64,000 bases of DNA from Corbicula japonica (GCA_038501625.1 JAZAYU010000006.1:12836638-12900637), one strand, 5' to 3'; numbered from the stretch's first letter, positions 61,801 through 62,595 are shown. Numbers and translations: made by a program. Notes: generated by a model from the letters alone, not told the origin.

Positions 61801-62595
61801 ATTGATGAACCATTCAGGACAAGATGCTCTTCTGTTTCTTCGTTTGACAATGGACTTTACTCTGCTGTGGACCGGGAATTGGTTGTAAACAACACACAAT
61901 CAAATGAAGATTCTGACCATCAGGATAATGCTACAGTAGTGGCCGATGCTTTGAAGTATGGGACTGGTAATAAAGAAACAGAAGTTCTGAAATATTCATC
62001 AGATAAAAATGAAAATGCACTCCCTCCAGTCTCGGCAAGGATTTCTTCAGAAGAAAGAACAAGCACATGCTCTGATGAGGTTTTTGTCCATTGTGAGAAC
62101 TGCTCCAAAACTGGCCATACTGATGCAGAAATCTCCAAATGTCAGACTTGCTTTTCTAGATTTGACCTTCACCTTACACCATATGACATCCATATCAGTG
62201 AGAGGAATGACTCAGCAATATGTAGTGCAGCTTCTGATGACTCGGATCTTTCTAATGGCAACCAGTCTGAAGCCTCCTCAGCAACCAGTGATGAATATTT
62301 AATACCAGACAGTCCTTTTGTTGCTATGACAACCAAACATGTCGCTGATACTGAAAGCTGTATAACTCCACTAGAAATGTTTGACTTTGATGTACCAGAT
62401 GCTGGATCCAAGGAAGTGTGTGGAAAGTTTTGGCTTGCTGAAAACCCTGTCTATGGTTTGATAGTTGATGAGAAAGCTGATGGGCAGTTTGACTATGATT
62501 ATCTTTTTGAAAGGAATGGCAGAGAAAGAGGTCTTTTGCAGCAGTGCAGAATTAGAAACAATGATGTCTGGTGTTTTGCTGAAACCAGATTTTAA
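1953..62595 (+). CDS. Receptor tyrosine kinase, 3' part of the gene (11 exons, 786 codons visible)
   Basis: This is a transmembrane protein-tyrosine kinase that would sit in the plasma membrane and phosphorylate tyrosines after ligand binding. The exons listed in the summary join in one open frame, each with an AG acceptor and GT donor and matching phases. Numbering from the first visible residue: stalk 1-63, transmembrane helix about 64-84, kinase about 143-440, tail 454-786. Visible catalytic features are the glycine loop GSGAFGQV (152-159), VAIK lysine 192, helix-C glutamate 209, HRDLAARN (302-309, Asp304), DFG (322-324), WMSPEA (349-354) and RCW (417-420 region). All are intact, so it should be active. 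The short insert between lobes argues against PDGFR/VEGFR types. The run [11 protein letters not shown] resembles FGFR and RET. The 5' exons (signal peptide, ectodomain) lie outside the window. The exact subfamily (FGFR-like, Torso-like or a mollusc-specific class) is not resolved. Confidence 0.93.
2028..2269. mobile_element. TTAA-family MITE, degenerate full-length copy
   Basis: It has both hairpin arms with GTGTAGATC and GCAGATCCTGGTTAAGACAG segments and a decayed right end (GGAGTAAAGGGCTAA). It begins 18 bp after the exon that ends at 2009. Confidence 0.65.
2620..2707 (+). CDS. RTK exon, extracellular stalk
   Basis: It lies between acceptor ACATTAG and donor GTAATG. Only one frame is open. 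It encodes 29 residues rich in acidic residues and proline (starting VMHLSDRG, ending PSQT) and leaves one base for the next codon, which matches the following 27-bp exon. Confidence 0.75.
2979..3060. mobile_element. Hairpin-2 family MITE, internally deleted
   Basis: It carries both ends of the family described at 40003-40140 (GATTATAAAATCGACATTGG; CTCAGTTTTATAATTTTGGG) but lacks most of the centre. Confidence 0.6.
3148..3344. mobile_element. TTAA-family MITE, right end missing
   Basis: It has a family-type left end, a first hairpin (GCATGTGCGATCAGTAAAG to CTGCACTAGTCGC) and the start of the second. Confidence 0.6.
3577..6015. mobile_element. Composite repeat with about 170-bp units ('GTCGCCTGC' family)
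   Basis: The left edge reads CACATGTGTTTTAGTGTCGC and the right edge GCAGGCGACACATGTG, an imperfect inverted match. Between them are units with 'CCTGAAACTTAATGTTGCC', 'CTTTGAAAGTACTTGTC' and 'AACAATGCCATCTGTGA' at about 3693, 3851, 4920, 5563 and 5710. Unrelated DNA interrupts the units at about 4000-4900 and 5100-5562. Shorter relatives lie at 10296-10640 and 56815-57670. Open frames inside are by-products of the repeat. Confidence 0.6.
5100..5562. mobile_element. Fold-back element B inserted in a repeat unit
   Basis: It interrupts a unit of the surrounding repeat: 'GCAACTTTAAA' stops at 5099 and the unit resumes with TGAAACTTAATG. Its right part is a long palindrome (about 5415-5562) with stems GATGGTTTTCATTTGG, AACAGTTGG and TTTAAAGT around TGAAGCCC/GGGCTTCA. 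The layout (spacer plus long palindrome at one end) resembles fold-back element A, but the sequence differs. Confidence 0.55.
6016..6318. other. Intron, no further feature seen
   Basis: AT-rich intron between the composite repeat and the 27-bp exon. No open frame or repeat is recognised. Confidence 0.6.
6319..6345 (+). CDS. RTK 27-bp micro-exon, extracellular stalk
   Basis: This tiny exon has acceptor CTTTTCAG and donor GTATGT. It enters and leaves in phase 1, so it adds nine residues (DNTDSNRVT) without changing the frame. Because it is symmetric it could be skipped, giving receptor forms with a shorter stalk. The support is splice signals and phase only. Confidence 0.7.
6346..7094. other. 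Intron, no repeat or gene recognised
   Basis: AT-rich, apparently unique sequence between the micro-exon and the transmembrane exon. No coding potential seen. Confidence 0.6.
7095..7290 (+). CDS. RTK exon, transmembrane helix and juxtamembrane segment
   Basis: It follows acceptor CATACAACAG and precedes donor GTGAGT. It encodes DIPPEKW, then a hydrophobic run of about 20 residues rich in Val, Ala, Leu and Ile (residues 64-84). A basic stop-transfer stretch KLLRHR follows, and then an acidic juxtamembrane region with tyrosine 114 (DHYFIM). This fixes topology: sequence upstream is extracellular and downstream is cytoplasmic. Confidence 0.92.
7338..7582. mobile_element. TTAA-family MITE, degenerate full-length copy
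   Basis: It starts GACCCTTTACTCC and ends TTAAGGGTTA. Both internal hairpins (AGCACATCATTGCCATCTGA; CAGCTGATCTGGATC) remain visible. Confidence 0.7.
7790..7965 (+). repeat. Possible tRNA-derived SINE relic
   Basis: The stretch GGTTCGAATCTC (about 7829-7840) matches a tRNA/SINE B-box and T-arm. The preceding CTCCAGATCTGGAG could form an anticodon-like stem. No convincing A-box or acceptor stem remains, so it is not called as a functional tRNA. Extent is approximate. Confidence 0.35.
7997..8140. mobile_element. TTAA-family MITE, single-hairpin short form
   Basis: Perfect TTAA flanks and CGCTTTCCTCC/GGAGGAAAGGG ends enclose one hairpin (GATCCAGATCAGCCAGCACA / TGTGCCAGCTGATCTGGATC). It ends 28 bp before the exon that carries the glycine loop. 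Confidence 0.85.
8169..8386 (+). CDS. RTK exon, kinase N-lobe (glycine loop and VAIK)
   Basis: It has acceptor ATTTTGCAG and donor GTCAGA. It encodes the kinase start ([15 protein letters not shown]), the glycine loop and, after a long beta2-beta3 segment (about residues 163-187), VTVAIKML with the ATP-anchoring lysine 192. FGFRs also have extra residues here, but this segment looks longer than the one I know from FGFR. Confidence 0.95.
8405..9447. mobile_element. Non-autonomous hAT-like element with 8-bp target duplication
   Basis: The element (8413-9439, 1027 bp) begins CAGGGTTTCTTAAATT and ends AATTTTAGAAACACTG. These are imperfect inverted ends of the CAG-n-GTTTC type typical of hAT transposons. 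It is flanked by perfect direct repeats CTCCAAGG at 8405-8412 and 9440-9447, the 8-bp duplication expected of hAT. No transposase frame is present. Near its right end are three copies of ACCGGAAGTCG at exactly 23-bp spacing (9324, 9347, 9370). It starts 18 bp after the donor of the glycine-loop exon. Confidence 0.9.
9803..9996 (+). CDS. RTK exon, helix C to hinge
   Basis: The acceptor is TGCCTTCAG and the donor GTAAGT. It encodes [18 protein letters not shown], with helix-C glutamate 209 that pairs with Lys192. It continues with the hinge [19 protein letters not shown], where GDLLSYFR is typical of tyrosine kinases. It ends in phase 0. Confidence 0.96.
10296..10640. repeat. Fragment of the 'GTCGCCTGC' repeat family
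   Basis: It carries GATAGCAGGTAGACACA, CATGAAACTTCAAATT and one ATGAACAAAGCAATCAGTGA unit, as in the larger copy at 3577-6015. Confidence 0.5.
10647..10817. mobile_element. TTAA-family MITE, short form
   Basis: It starts TTAACCCTTTCCTCC and has one hairpin with GATCCAGATCAGCCAGCAC. The right end decays into GGACTAAAGGG. It stops 25 bp before the exon at 10843. Its left two-thirds, with flanking sequence, recurs at 11421-11600. Confidence 0.75.
10843..10938 (+). CDS. RTK exon, short insert and helix E
   Basis: The acceptor is GCTTTTTCAG and the donor GTAATT; 32 whole codons in phase 0. It encodes a short charged linker ([16 protein letters not shown]), then [16 protein letters not shown], the usual helix-E sequence. 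The short linker means there is no long PDGFR/VEGFR-type kinase insert. Confidence 0.96.
11109..11250. mobile_element. TTAA-family MITE fragment
   Basis: It contains the central 'TTCATTATGTTATTTCTAA' segment and one AGTGTGAATCCAGATCAGAC arm. Ends are lost. Confidence 0.45.
11363..11684. mobile_element. Two TTAA-family MITEs, one interrupted by a duplicated block
   Basis: A first copy starts TTAACCCTTTCCTGTACAG and breaks off after AGTTTAGATCCAGT at about 11420. There it joins a roughly 180-bp block nearly identical to 10590-10771, which itself contains the start of another copy (TTAA at 11474). The composite ends CCAGGAAAGGGTTAA at 11684. Confidence 0.75.
11867..12031. mobile_element. Hairpin-2 family MITE, diverged copy
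   Basis: The inverted arms GGGCCTAAGATCATAAAACT and CATGATCTTAGGCC enclose the family centre GATTGGCTGAAATGGC / GCCATTTCAGCCAATCAGAT. Confidence 0.75.
12048..12245. mobile_element. TTAA-family MITE fragment
   Basis: It begins TTAACTCTTTAATCCATATA and carries one GAAGATCCAGATCAGCCAGC arm, then diverges. Confidence 0.5.
12462..12842. mobile_element. Fold-back element A, copy 2 (inverted relative to copy 1)
   Basis: It has the short palindrome TTATCTTTTCCCTAGGG onward at 12503-12528 and the long palindrome at 12689-12842. Its spacer carries two perfect CRE consensus sites TGACGTCA at 12548-12555 and 12588-12595, 40 bp apart. In copy 1 these positions are mutated. Confidence 0.8.
12843..13437. 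other. Intron, no feature recognised
   Basis: AT-rich intronic sequence with only chance open frames. Confidence 0.5.
13438..13675. mobile_element. TTAA-family MITE, degenerate full-length copy
   Basis: It starts TTAACCCTTAACTCCATG, has both hairpin arms and ends AGAGTATTGGATTAA. Confidence 0.7.
13699..15140. mobile_element. TTAA-family MITE split by a 1.24-kb element
   Basis: The MITE's left end TTAATCTTTTA (13699-13709) continues at 14952 as TTTTATTCTATAGATACATC. The inserted element (13710-14951) has inverted ends around CCCTGTCACAC/GTGTGACAGGG and a TTTTA duplication on both sides (13705-13709, 14952-14956). Removing the insert restores the family consensus at equal length. The insert is CpG- and GC-richer than its surroundings and is built from decayed units with GAAGCGCATTGGGAGCGC and ATTGATCGCAGTGAC. 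Reading frames in it are chance products of the repeats. Its superfamily is not identified. Confidence 0.75.
15268..15441. mobile_element. TTAA-family MITE, internally deleted
   Basis: TTAA flanks, CCCTTTCCTGTACAG start and CAGGAATGGG end. One hairpin centre is lost: AGCCGGCACATCC joins TTTTTGATTCATTAGG directly. Confidence 0.85.
15486..15723. mobile_element. TTAA-family MITE, full-length copy
   Basis: It starts TTAACCCTTTACTCCATAG and has two hairpins around TTCATTAGG. The right end decays to AGAAAAGGTTAA. Confidence 0.8.
15800..17336. other. Intron, nothing recognised except a short palindrome
   Basis: AT-rich and apparently low-copy. A small perfect palindrome TGCTGTTTGCAAACAGCA is at about 16161-16178. 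A stretch near 16520-16620 (GGGTATGAAAAACA; TTTTTTCATATCCTGATGAA) resembles one at 38830-38865 and part of fold-back element B. Confidence 0.5.
17337..17578. mobile_element. TTAA-family MITE, degenerate full-length copy
   Basis: It starts TTAAACCATTTACTCC, shows both hairpins and the central AAATTCGTTAGGTAATTTCT segment, and ends in decayed AAAGTAAAATTTAA. Confidence 0.65.
17748..17987. mobile_element. TTAA-family MITE, well-preserved copy
   Basis: TTAA flanks and CCCTTTCCTG/CCAGGAAAGGG ends. Two internal hairpins each pair GCGAACAGTTTAGATCC-type or GCGACCAGTGCAGATCC-type arms. The length of 240 bp matches the copy at 56317-56558. This copy reads in the opposite orientation. Confidence 0.92.
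18277..18435. mobile_element. TTAA-family MITE, internally deleted
   Basis: It starts AAACCCTTTACTCCATAG. The first hairpin is deleted and the second (AGTGTAGATCCAAATGG...) is decayed. Confidence 0.6.
18724..18935. mobile_element. Hairpin-2 family MITE with duplicated right arm
   Basis: One complete hairpin (GAAGGTTATAAAACTGAGC to CTCAGTTTTATAAC) is followed by a second copy of the right arm (CCAATCAGATGCTTGAGATT to CAGTTTTATAACCTTGGGC). This gives a two-armed tandem right half. Confidence 0.85.
18961..19197. mobile_element. TTAA-family MITE, left end decayed
   Basis: The right end GGAGTAAAGGGTTAA and the central TTGATTCATTAGGTTATTTC are clear; the left terminus is mutated. Confidence 0.75.
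19375..19595 (+). CDS. RTK exon, catalytic and activation loops
   Basis: The acceptor is GTTGTTTCAG and the donor GTAAGC. It carries VHRDLAARN with the catalytic Asp304, KIGDFGLAR, an activation loop with tyrosines 328, 330 and 337, then [15 protein letters not shown] in place of the commoner LPVKW is a small deviation. The final codon is split AT|A with the next exon, giving SDIWSYG. Confidence 0.98.
19695..19918. mobile_element. TTAA-family MITE, degenerate
   Basis: Hairpin arms AAGTGTAGATCCAGATCAAC and GTGTAGATCCAGATGG and the centre TTTTGATTCATTATCATATT are recognisable. Ends are decayed. Confidence 0.6.
19922..21955. other. Intron, mostly unrecognised sequence
   Basis: AT-rich with no coding frame. 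Weak traces of a 'GGTCA...CTAAAAATAGAT' repeat at about 20850-21060 resemble units of the element at 28502-29741. A small MITE arm occurs at about 21725-21750. Confidence 0.5.
21960..22225. mobile_element. TTAA-family MITE fragments, two adjacent
   Basis: A right-end piece stops at AGTAAAGGGTTAA (about 22036). The next copy runs from GCAGATCCAGATCAGCAGGC through TCATTTAGGTTATTTCTAAC to a second arm. Ends are decayed. Confidence 0.6.
22686..22862. repeat. Polypyrimidine tract ending in a (TC)n microsatellite
   Basis: A C/T-only stretch with CCCCCCCCCC near 22743-22753 passes into an uninterrupted CT run of about 40 bp, ending at 22862. It is low complexity; frames here are artefacts. Confidence 0.95.
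23200..23511. mobile_element. Harbinger-like MITE, copy 1
   Basis: The inverted ends GGCAATAGAAAATTAATTCC and GGAATTAATTTTCTATTGCC are about 30 bp long, extending into TTCTCATCC/ATGAGAAT. They are flanked by TAA on both sides (23197-23199, 23512-23514). A 3-bp TWA duplication is typical of PIF/Harbinger. There is no transposase. A diverged relative is at 52604-53092. Confidence 0.8.
23706..23811. repeat. Sequence block recurring at 26694-26783
   Basis: It shares ATTTGTGGCT, AAGACAGAAT, GTAATTTAATGATACCACA and ATTCTGGAAAGGTTTTGGTA with 26694-26783, where the same block replaces the centre of a TTAA-family MITE. Confidence 0.75.
24020..24290. mobile_element. TTAA-family MITE interrupted by a hairpin-2 fragment
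   Basis: MITE-like TTTACTCCATGG stops at about 24038. A partial hairpin-2 copy (GCTGAAGGTTATAAAGC to GAGATTAAAGACTGG) follows, and MITE sequence resumes with TCTCATAAGCGACCAG. Confidence 0.6.
24395..24786. mobile_element. TTAA-family MITE with a full hairpin-2 element nested inside
   Basis: MITE arms (AAAGTAGATCCAGCTCATCC; TGGATCTATATTGG; GGAATAAAGGGTTAA end) enclose a complete hairpin-2 copy at about 24510-24650, inserted near the first hairpin's loop. Confidence 0.75.
24855..25082. mobile_element. TTAA-family MITE, nearly full length
   Basis: TTAA flanks and CCCTTTCCTTTATAG/AAGGAAAGGG ends. The first hairpin loop is shortened (GATCCAGTTCAGCTGATC); the second is intact. Confidence 0.88.
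25440..25560. mobile_element. TTAA-family MITE fragment
   Basis: It has one hairpin with loop GTTGGCAGATCTGATCAGG, the centre TTCATTAGGTAATTTCTGAC and the start of a second arm. Confidence 0.6.
25561..26618. other. Intron, no feature recognised
   Basis: Very AT-rich sequence with no repeat or coding signal that I can identify. Confidence 0.5.
26619..26861. mobile_element. TTAA-family MITE with its centre replaced by a foreign block
   Basis: Both ends are well preserved (TTAACCCTTTACTTGATATA; TATACAGGAAAGGGTTAA). The inner halves of both hairpins and the AT-rich centre are replaced by about 90 bp (26694-26783) nearly identical to 23706-23811. Confidence 0.85.
27643..27820. mobile_element. 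TTAA-family MITE, right end lost
   Basis: It begins TTAACCCTTTATATATGC and has a complete first hairpin (AGCTGGCACATCCATGCTGT) and part of the second. Confidence 0.65.
27831..28500. other. Intron with loose 'AATGATCACAGTATT' repeats
   Basis: At about 28130-28300 a short phrase (ATTCAACAATGACCAG / CAGCAATGATCACAGTATT) recurs about six times with variation, like a decayed minisatellite of about 25 bp. Nothing else is recognised. Confidence 0.5.
28502..29741. mobile_element. Pearl/Helentron-like element with internal about 140-bp tandem units
   Basis: The left end is a hairpin (AGCTCACCTGTCAC / GTGACAAGGTGAGCT), followed by a CCGTCCGTCGTCCGTCC stretch. About seven decayed units of about 140 bp carry GGTCAAGGTCACTGTTGC, AAATAGAAATTCAGT and CTCCAAACTTGGTGTA. 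The right end is CAGGTGAGCGATTTAGG with the hairpin AGGGCCAATTGGCCCT, then CTTG. Non-autonomous bivalve 'pearl' elements are known to have core tandem repeats of this kind. A TACTGTAC-rich microsatellite lies at 29585-29670. Confidence 0.75.
29742..30639. other. Intron, no feature recognised
   Basis: AT-rich, no repeat or coding signal identified. Confidence 0.5.
30640..30795. mobile_element. TTAA-family MITE, degenerate
   Basis: It shows arms CAGTGTAGATCCAGATCAGC and CAGTTTAGATACTGATCAGA and lacks the central segment. Confidence 0.55.
30796..32625. other. Intron, no feature recognised
   Basis: AT-rich, with an (AT)n tract at about 31025-31060. A chance open frame at 31125-31436 has no recognisable domain and no codon or splice support. 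Confidence 0.5.
32626..32763 (+). CDS. RTK exon, kinase C-lobe (helix F and G)
   Basis: The acceptor is TTCATTTCAG and the donor GTAAGT. It encodes [19 protein letters not shown] and [15 protein letters not shown], both strong tyrosine-kinase C-lobe signatures. Introns of about 13.0 kb and 27.0 kb flank it. The last codon is split AT|A with the next exon. Confidence 0.97.
32783..32858. mobile_element. Hairpin-2 family MITE, internally deleted
   Basis: The left arm (AACTGAGCATGGAAACCAGT) joins the right end (CTGTTTTATAACCTTGGG) with the centre missing. It begins about 20 bp after the splice donor of the exon ending at 32763. Confidence 0.7.
34132..34458 (-). pseudogene. Mariner transposase remnant, catalytic-region part
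   Basis: The minus-strand frame contains [20 protein letters not shown] and [10 protein letters not shown], which matches the region around the second catalytic Asp of mariner transposases (usual form TGDETW). Here the position reads TTDKTW, and no intact downstream catalytic region is present. The core between the two remnants is AT-rich and lost. It is a broken copy. Confidence 0.8.
34810..35064 (-). pseudogene. Mariner transposase remnant, N-terminal DNA-binding part
   Basis: The minus-strand frame of 84 codons resembles the first helix-turn-helix region of mariner transposases: a run like [20 protein letters not shown] followed by [17 protein letters not shown]. In the family this part binds the inverted ends. 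The frame stops soon after the GRGRKK stretch, so it is truncated. Confidence 0.8.
35740..35884. mobile_element. TTAA-family MITE, short degenerate copy
   Basis: It has one hairpin (AGTAGATCCTGTTTAGATGG / GCCAGCTGATCTGGATTTAC) and the end GGATTAAAGGGTTA. Confidence 0.65.
35885..36670. other. Intron, no feature recognised
   Basis: AT-rich sequence without recognisable repeats or coding potential. Confidence 0.5.
36680..38000. repeat. Minisatellite, 38-bp unit, about 34 copies
   Basis: Units of the form GTTGCAATAGTCCAGCTG then TTCATTGTTCCTCCTTTTAT repeat with exact 38-bp spacing where measured (37515, 37553, 37591, 37629, 37667). Left-hand units are a GTGTGGCAATAGTCCAGCTG variant and right-hand units the GTTGC variant, so the array has diverged along its length. 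Long open frames on both strands follow from the repeat having few stops and are not genes. Confidence 0.95.
38001..39370. other. Intron, no feature recognised
   Basis: AT-rich. A short stretch AAATGTTTTTCATATCCTGATGAA at about 38835 (only part quoted elsewhere) matches 16585-16605. Otherwise nothing is seen. Confidence 0.5.
39373..39475. mobile_element. Hairpin-2 family MITE, left half only
   Basis: It starts GGGCCCAAGATCATAAAACC and breaks off after GATTGGCTGAAATGG. Confidence 0.6.
39830..40200. mobile_element. TTAA-family MITE with a full hairpin-2 element nested inside (39999-40140)
   Basis: MITE arms (CTGACAGCACAGAATTGTGC before; GAATCAACACTGGTCTCC after) flank a complete hairpin-2 copy. 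The nested copy is almost perfectly self-complementary: GGTTATAAATCTGAGC...GATTGGCTGAAATGGCGACC pairs with GGTCGCCATTTCAGCCAATC-type sequence and on to CAGTTTTATAACC. Confidence 0.85.
40201..40757. other. Intron, extremely AT-rich, no feature
   Basis: Long A and T runs with no recognisable element. Confidence 0.5.
40758..41010. mobile_element. TTAA-family MITE, full-length copy
   Basis: It starts TTAACCCTTAACTCCATATA, has both hairpins and ends AGAAAAGAGTTA. Confidence 0.75.
41011..41778. other. Intron, no feature recognised
   Basis: AT-rich sequence, chance open frames only. Confidence 0.5.
41779..41970. mobile_element. TTAA-family MITE, right end lost
   Basis: It starts AACCCTTCACTCCATATATA and carries the first hairpin and part of the second. 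An (AT)n tract follows at about 41985-42000. Confidence 0.6.
42053..42394. mobile_element. TTAA-family MITE with tandemly doubled core
   Basis: It has a perfect left end (TTAACCCTTTCCTTGATATA) and a slightly decayed right end (ACAGGAAAGAGTTTA). Between the ends, a block of about 105 bp occurs twice: ACTGGTCGCATTTTGGTCAG through TCAAAAAG to GATCCTGATCAGACGGCA and its following arm. The element is thus about 340 bp rather than 240 and has three hairpins. Confidence 0.9.
42395..42680. other. Intron, no feature recognised
   Basis: Short AT-rich spacer between two MITE copies. Confidence 0.5.
42681..43711. mobile_element. TTAA-family MITE split by a TCGA-rich element
   Basis: The MITE's left tip TAACCCTTA (42681-42689) resumes at 43480 as TTATCTTGATATATATGCAT and runs to ACAGGAAAGGGTAA. 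The insert (42690-43479, 790 bp) begins TGCTGATCTGATCAACTCGA and ends in the complement TCAGCA, with imperfect inverted ends containing AACTCGATCA. It is flanked by TTA on both sides. Removing it restores the MITE consensus at the same length. The insert is exceptionally rich in CGATC, TCTCGACC and ACTCGATC. A 60-bp block (CGATCGCTTCCCGAGCGCTT and neighbours) occurs twice, near 43008 and 43245. The TTA duplication suggests a PIF/Harbinger-type mover; no coding frame is seen. Confidence 0.85.
43985..44186. mobile_element. TTAA-family MITE, degenerate
   Basis: Its first hairpin is shortened; the second arm TGATCTGGATCTACACTGG and the right end GGAGGAAAGGGTTAA are clear. Confidence 0.7.
44187..45554. 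other. Intron, no feature recognised
   Basis: A 96-codon frame at 45189-45479 shows no recognisable domain, and nothing supports it as an exon. Confidence 0.5.
45555..45796. mobile_element. TTAA-family MITE, well-preserved full copy
   Basis: TTAA flanks and CCCTTTCCTCCATATATAC / GTGGAGGAAAAGG ends. It has two hairpins, the first with loop CACAACCGTG. Length is 242 bp. Confidence 0.92.
45870..46000. mobile_element. TTAA-family MITE fragment
   Basis: It contains one hairpin (CAGTGTAGATCCAGATCAGA to GATCAGGATCTGCAC) and GGTCAGAAATAACC, then stops. Confidence 0.6.
46001..47190. other. Intron, a small palindrome only
   Basis: The palindrome AAAGACCTATATATAGGTCTTT lies at about 46692-46713. The rest is AT-rich and unrecognised. 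Confidence 0.5.
47195..47340. mobile_element. TTAA-family MITE fragment
   Basis: Right half of the family: GGATCTACACTGTTTAC, a central segment, then AGTGTAGATCCTGATCAGATGG. Confidence 0.55.
47430..47720. mobile_element. Hairpin-2 MITE joined to a TTAA-family MITE fragment
   Basis: A full hairpin-2 copy (47431-47567; CCCAAGGTTATAAAACTGAG to AATAACCTTCAGCCC) abuts MITE sequence AGATCAGCCAGCATCAGATC, the first hairpin with its loop nearly gone, and then the second half. Confidence 0.7.
47773..47918. mobile_element. Hairpin-2 family MITE, full copy
   Basis: Nearly perfect palindrome from CCAAGGTTATAAAACTGAGC to CAGCTTTATAACCTTCAGCC, centred on GCGACCAGTCGC. Confidence 0.9.
48310..48590. repeat. 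Dispersed repeat with 'GAGCACCCATCTAG' end (relatives at 54440-54650 and 59215-59382)
   Basis: The three copies share TTATTGCTTATGACAA, 'GATTTGACAGAGTTACGCCC'-like sequence, 'GACAAAGTACCT' and a common end, 'GTTCAACTGAGCACCCATCT'-like. No target duplication is seen. Confidence 0.6.
48970..49210. mobile_element. TTAA-family MITE, full-length copy
   Basis: It begins TTGACCCTTTCCTCCATATA (TTAA mutated to TTGA) and ends AGAGTAAATGGTTAA, with both hairpins visible. Confidence 0.75.
49451..49590. mobile_element. Hairpin-2 family MITE, full copy
   Basis: Inverted arms GAAGGTTATAAAACTGAGAT and TGCTCAGTTTTATAACCTT are centred on ATGCGACCATTCGCCAT. Confidence 0.88.
49895..50115. repeat. Dispersed repeat copy 3 followed by a hairpin-2 right half
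   Basis: 49895-50005 shares GTTTGTTTGGGGCAG- and TTTTCAACTTTCTGGGCAAA-like sequence with 310-490 and 1195-1350. It is followed by hairpin-2 sequence at 50020-50113 lacking most of its left arm. Confidence 0.5.
50560..50910. mobile_element. TTAA-family MITE fragments, two
   Basis: A right-end piece lies near 50565-50625 (GAATAGGATCTACACTGC; GGAGTAAAGGCTTAA). A decayed copy follows at 50755-50910 with CAGATCAGATGGCACAGCTG. Confidence 0.55.
51146..51276. mobile_element. Hairpin-2 family MITE, diverged and centre-deleted
   Basis: It has CAAGATTATGAAACCGAGAA and CTTAGTTTAATAATTTTCAG ends with GGTCGCAATTTCAGCCAATC between. Confidence 0.65.
51280..52600. other. Intron, no feature recognised
   Basis: Open frames at 51668-51871 and 52060-52254 show no recognisable domain, and nothing marks them as exons of the RTK. 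Confidence 0.5.
52604..53092. mobile_element. Harbinger-like MITE, copy 2 (diverged)
   Basis: Ends GGCCAGAGAAATTAAATTAT (running into TTCTCATCC) and TTTTGTTCTATTGCC (preceded by GGGATGAGAATTT) form decayed inverted repeats related to 23200-23511. TTA flanks it on both sides (52601-52603, 53093-53095). Both copies share a GGGCGGG-rich stretch near an end. Confidence 0.7.
53096..54439. other. Intron, no feature recognised
   Basis: AT-rich, no repeat recognised. Two related phrases (TAATATCTCAGACAATGATG and TAATATCTCAGACGATTATG) occur about 80 bp apart near 54280-54375. Confidence 0.5.
54440..54650. repeat. Dispersed repeat, relative of 48310-48590
   Basis: It shares TATTGCTTATGACAACAG, CATTTGACAGAGTTATGCC and GACAAAGTACCTGAGGGCAA with the other copies. 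Confidence 0.6.
55250..55610. mobile_element. TTAA-family MITE fragments, two
   Basis: A right half lies at 55250-55335 and a nearly complete degenerate copy at 55405-55610 (GGCAAACAGTGTACATTCAG; TTTATTAGGTTATCTTTGAC; AGCTGATCTGGATCTAAACT). Confidence 0.6.
55611..56316. other. Intron, no feature recognised
   Basis: AT-rich spacer between MITE copies; the open frame at 56003-56245 is not recognisable. Confidence 0.5.
56317..56558. mobile_element. TTAA-family MITE, reference-quality copy
   Basis: This 242-bp copy defines the family. TTAA stands at both ends, with termini CCCTTTCCTGGATATATACG and TGTACAGGAAAGGG. Inside are two separate hairpins. One pairs GCGACCAGTGTAGATCCAGA with CTGATCAGGATCTGCACTGG. 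The other pairs GCGAACAGTTTAGATCCTGA with CTGATCTGGATCTAAACTGT. Between them lies TTTTGGTCAGAAATAACC and TAATGAATCAAAAAG. TTAA targets plus CCC ends are the hallmark of piggyBac-type transposition, so this is probably a piggyBac-derived MITE. It has no coding capacity. Confidence 0.93.
56815..57670. repeat. Degenerate tandem copy of the 'GTCGCCTGC' repeat
   Basis: About four or five decayed units of about 165 bp carry GTGAAACTTAATATTGCTTG, CTTTGAAAGCACTTGTCC and GACAACAAGAAT. It ends with CCCCACATTTCATTG and GACATG...TGGAACACC, parallel to the right edge at 5945-6012. Confidence 0.6.
57671..59214. other. Intron, no feature recognised
   Basis: AT-rich, no repeat or coding signal identified. 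Confidence 0.5.
59215..59382. repeat. Dispersed repeat, relative of 48310-48590
   Basis: It shares ATCGCTTATGACAACAGGG, TGACAAAGTACACC and GCTGAACACCCATCTAGTAT with the other copies. Confidence 0.55.
59508..59587. mobile_element. Hairpin-2 family MITE, right half only
   Basis: It runs from ACAAGTCGCCATTTCAGCC to CTCAGTTTTATAATCTTCAG. The left arm is missing, and the exon follows at 59743. Confidence 0.7.
59743..59866 (+). CDS. RTK exon, end of kinase domain
   Basis: The acceptor is GTAATTTCAG and the donor GTAAGT. It encodes [18 protein letters not shown], whose conserved Cys-Trp and Arg-Pro mark kinase subdomain [22 protein letters not shown] follows and ends the fold. It stops in phase 0, which matches the last exon. 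Confidence 0.96.
59967..60115. mobile_element. Hairpin-2 family MITE, full copy
   Basis: Nearly perfect palindrome from GGGCTGAAGGTTATAAAGCT to CTCAGTTTTATAACCTTGGG, centred on GCGACCAGTCGC. It lies about 100 bp after the donor of the last kinase-domain exon. Confidence 0.9.
60121..60345. mobile_element. TTAA-family MITE, degenerate
   Basis: It starts AACCCTTCACTTCATGGG, has decayed arms and TTTCAGATTCATTAGAATAT, and ends CCATGGAGTAATGGGAT. Confidence 0.55.
60346..61056. other. Intron, no feature recognised
   Basis: AT-rich with long T runs. GGGGAATTT phrases recur loosely near 60475 and 60872. No clear element boundary is seen. Confidence 0.5.
61057..61258. mobile_element. TTAA-family MITE, right hairpin shortened
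   Basis: It starts TTAACCCTTTCCTCCATAG and has a full first hairpin. The second lost its return arm, and it ends ATATGGAGGAAAGAGTTT. Confidence 0.8.
61594..62595 (+). CDS. RTK last coding exon, 333-residue cytoplasmic tail
   Basis: The acceptor is TATTTTTAG and the stop TAA is at 62593-62595. The tail is acidic, Ser/Thr-rich and probably disordered. Tyrosines lie at 460, 461, 522, 542, 575, 587, 650, 688, 740, 754 and 756. Y740 is in NPVY, the PTB-domain docking form NPxY. Y688 is in YLIP, which fits the YxxP form bound by Crk-type SH2 domains. Cysteines 620, 623, 636 and 639 form C-x2-C-x12-C-x2-C, a spacing able to bind zinc. I recognise no known domain here. The function of the tail as a signalling platform is inferred. 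Confidence 0.93.
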   Translation, partial: VPLNHNYYRINSDDMDTDLPDTENWPGSHTGDISNQSTAHVGVIHEIPDEVCEVTEMSKLERQTQSTSYIDEPFRTRCSSVSSFDNGLYSAVDRELVVNNTQSNEDSDHQDNATVVADALKYGTGNKETEVLKYSSDKNENALPPVSARISSEERTSTCSDEVFVHCENCSKTGHTDAEISKCQTCFSRFDLHLTPYDIHISERNDSAICSAASDDSDLSNGNQSEASSATSDEYLIPDSPFVAMTTKHVADTESCITPLEMFDFDVPDAGSKEVCGKFWLAENPVYGLIVDEKADGQFDYDYLFERNGRERGLLQQCRIRNNDVWCFAETRF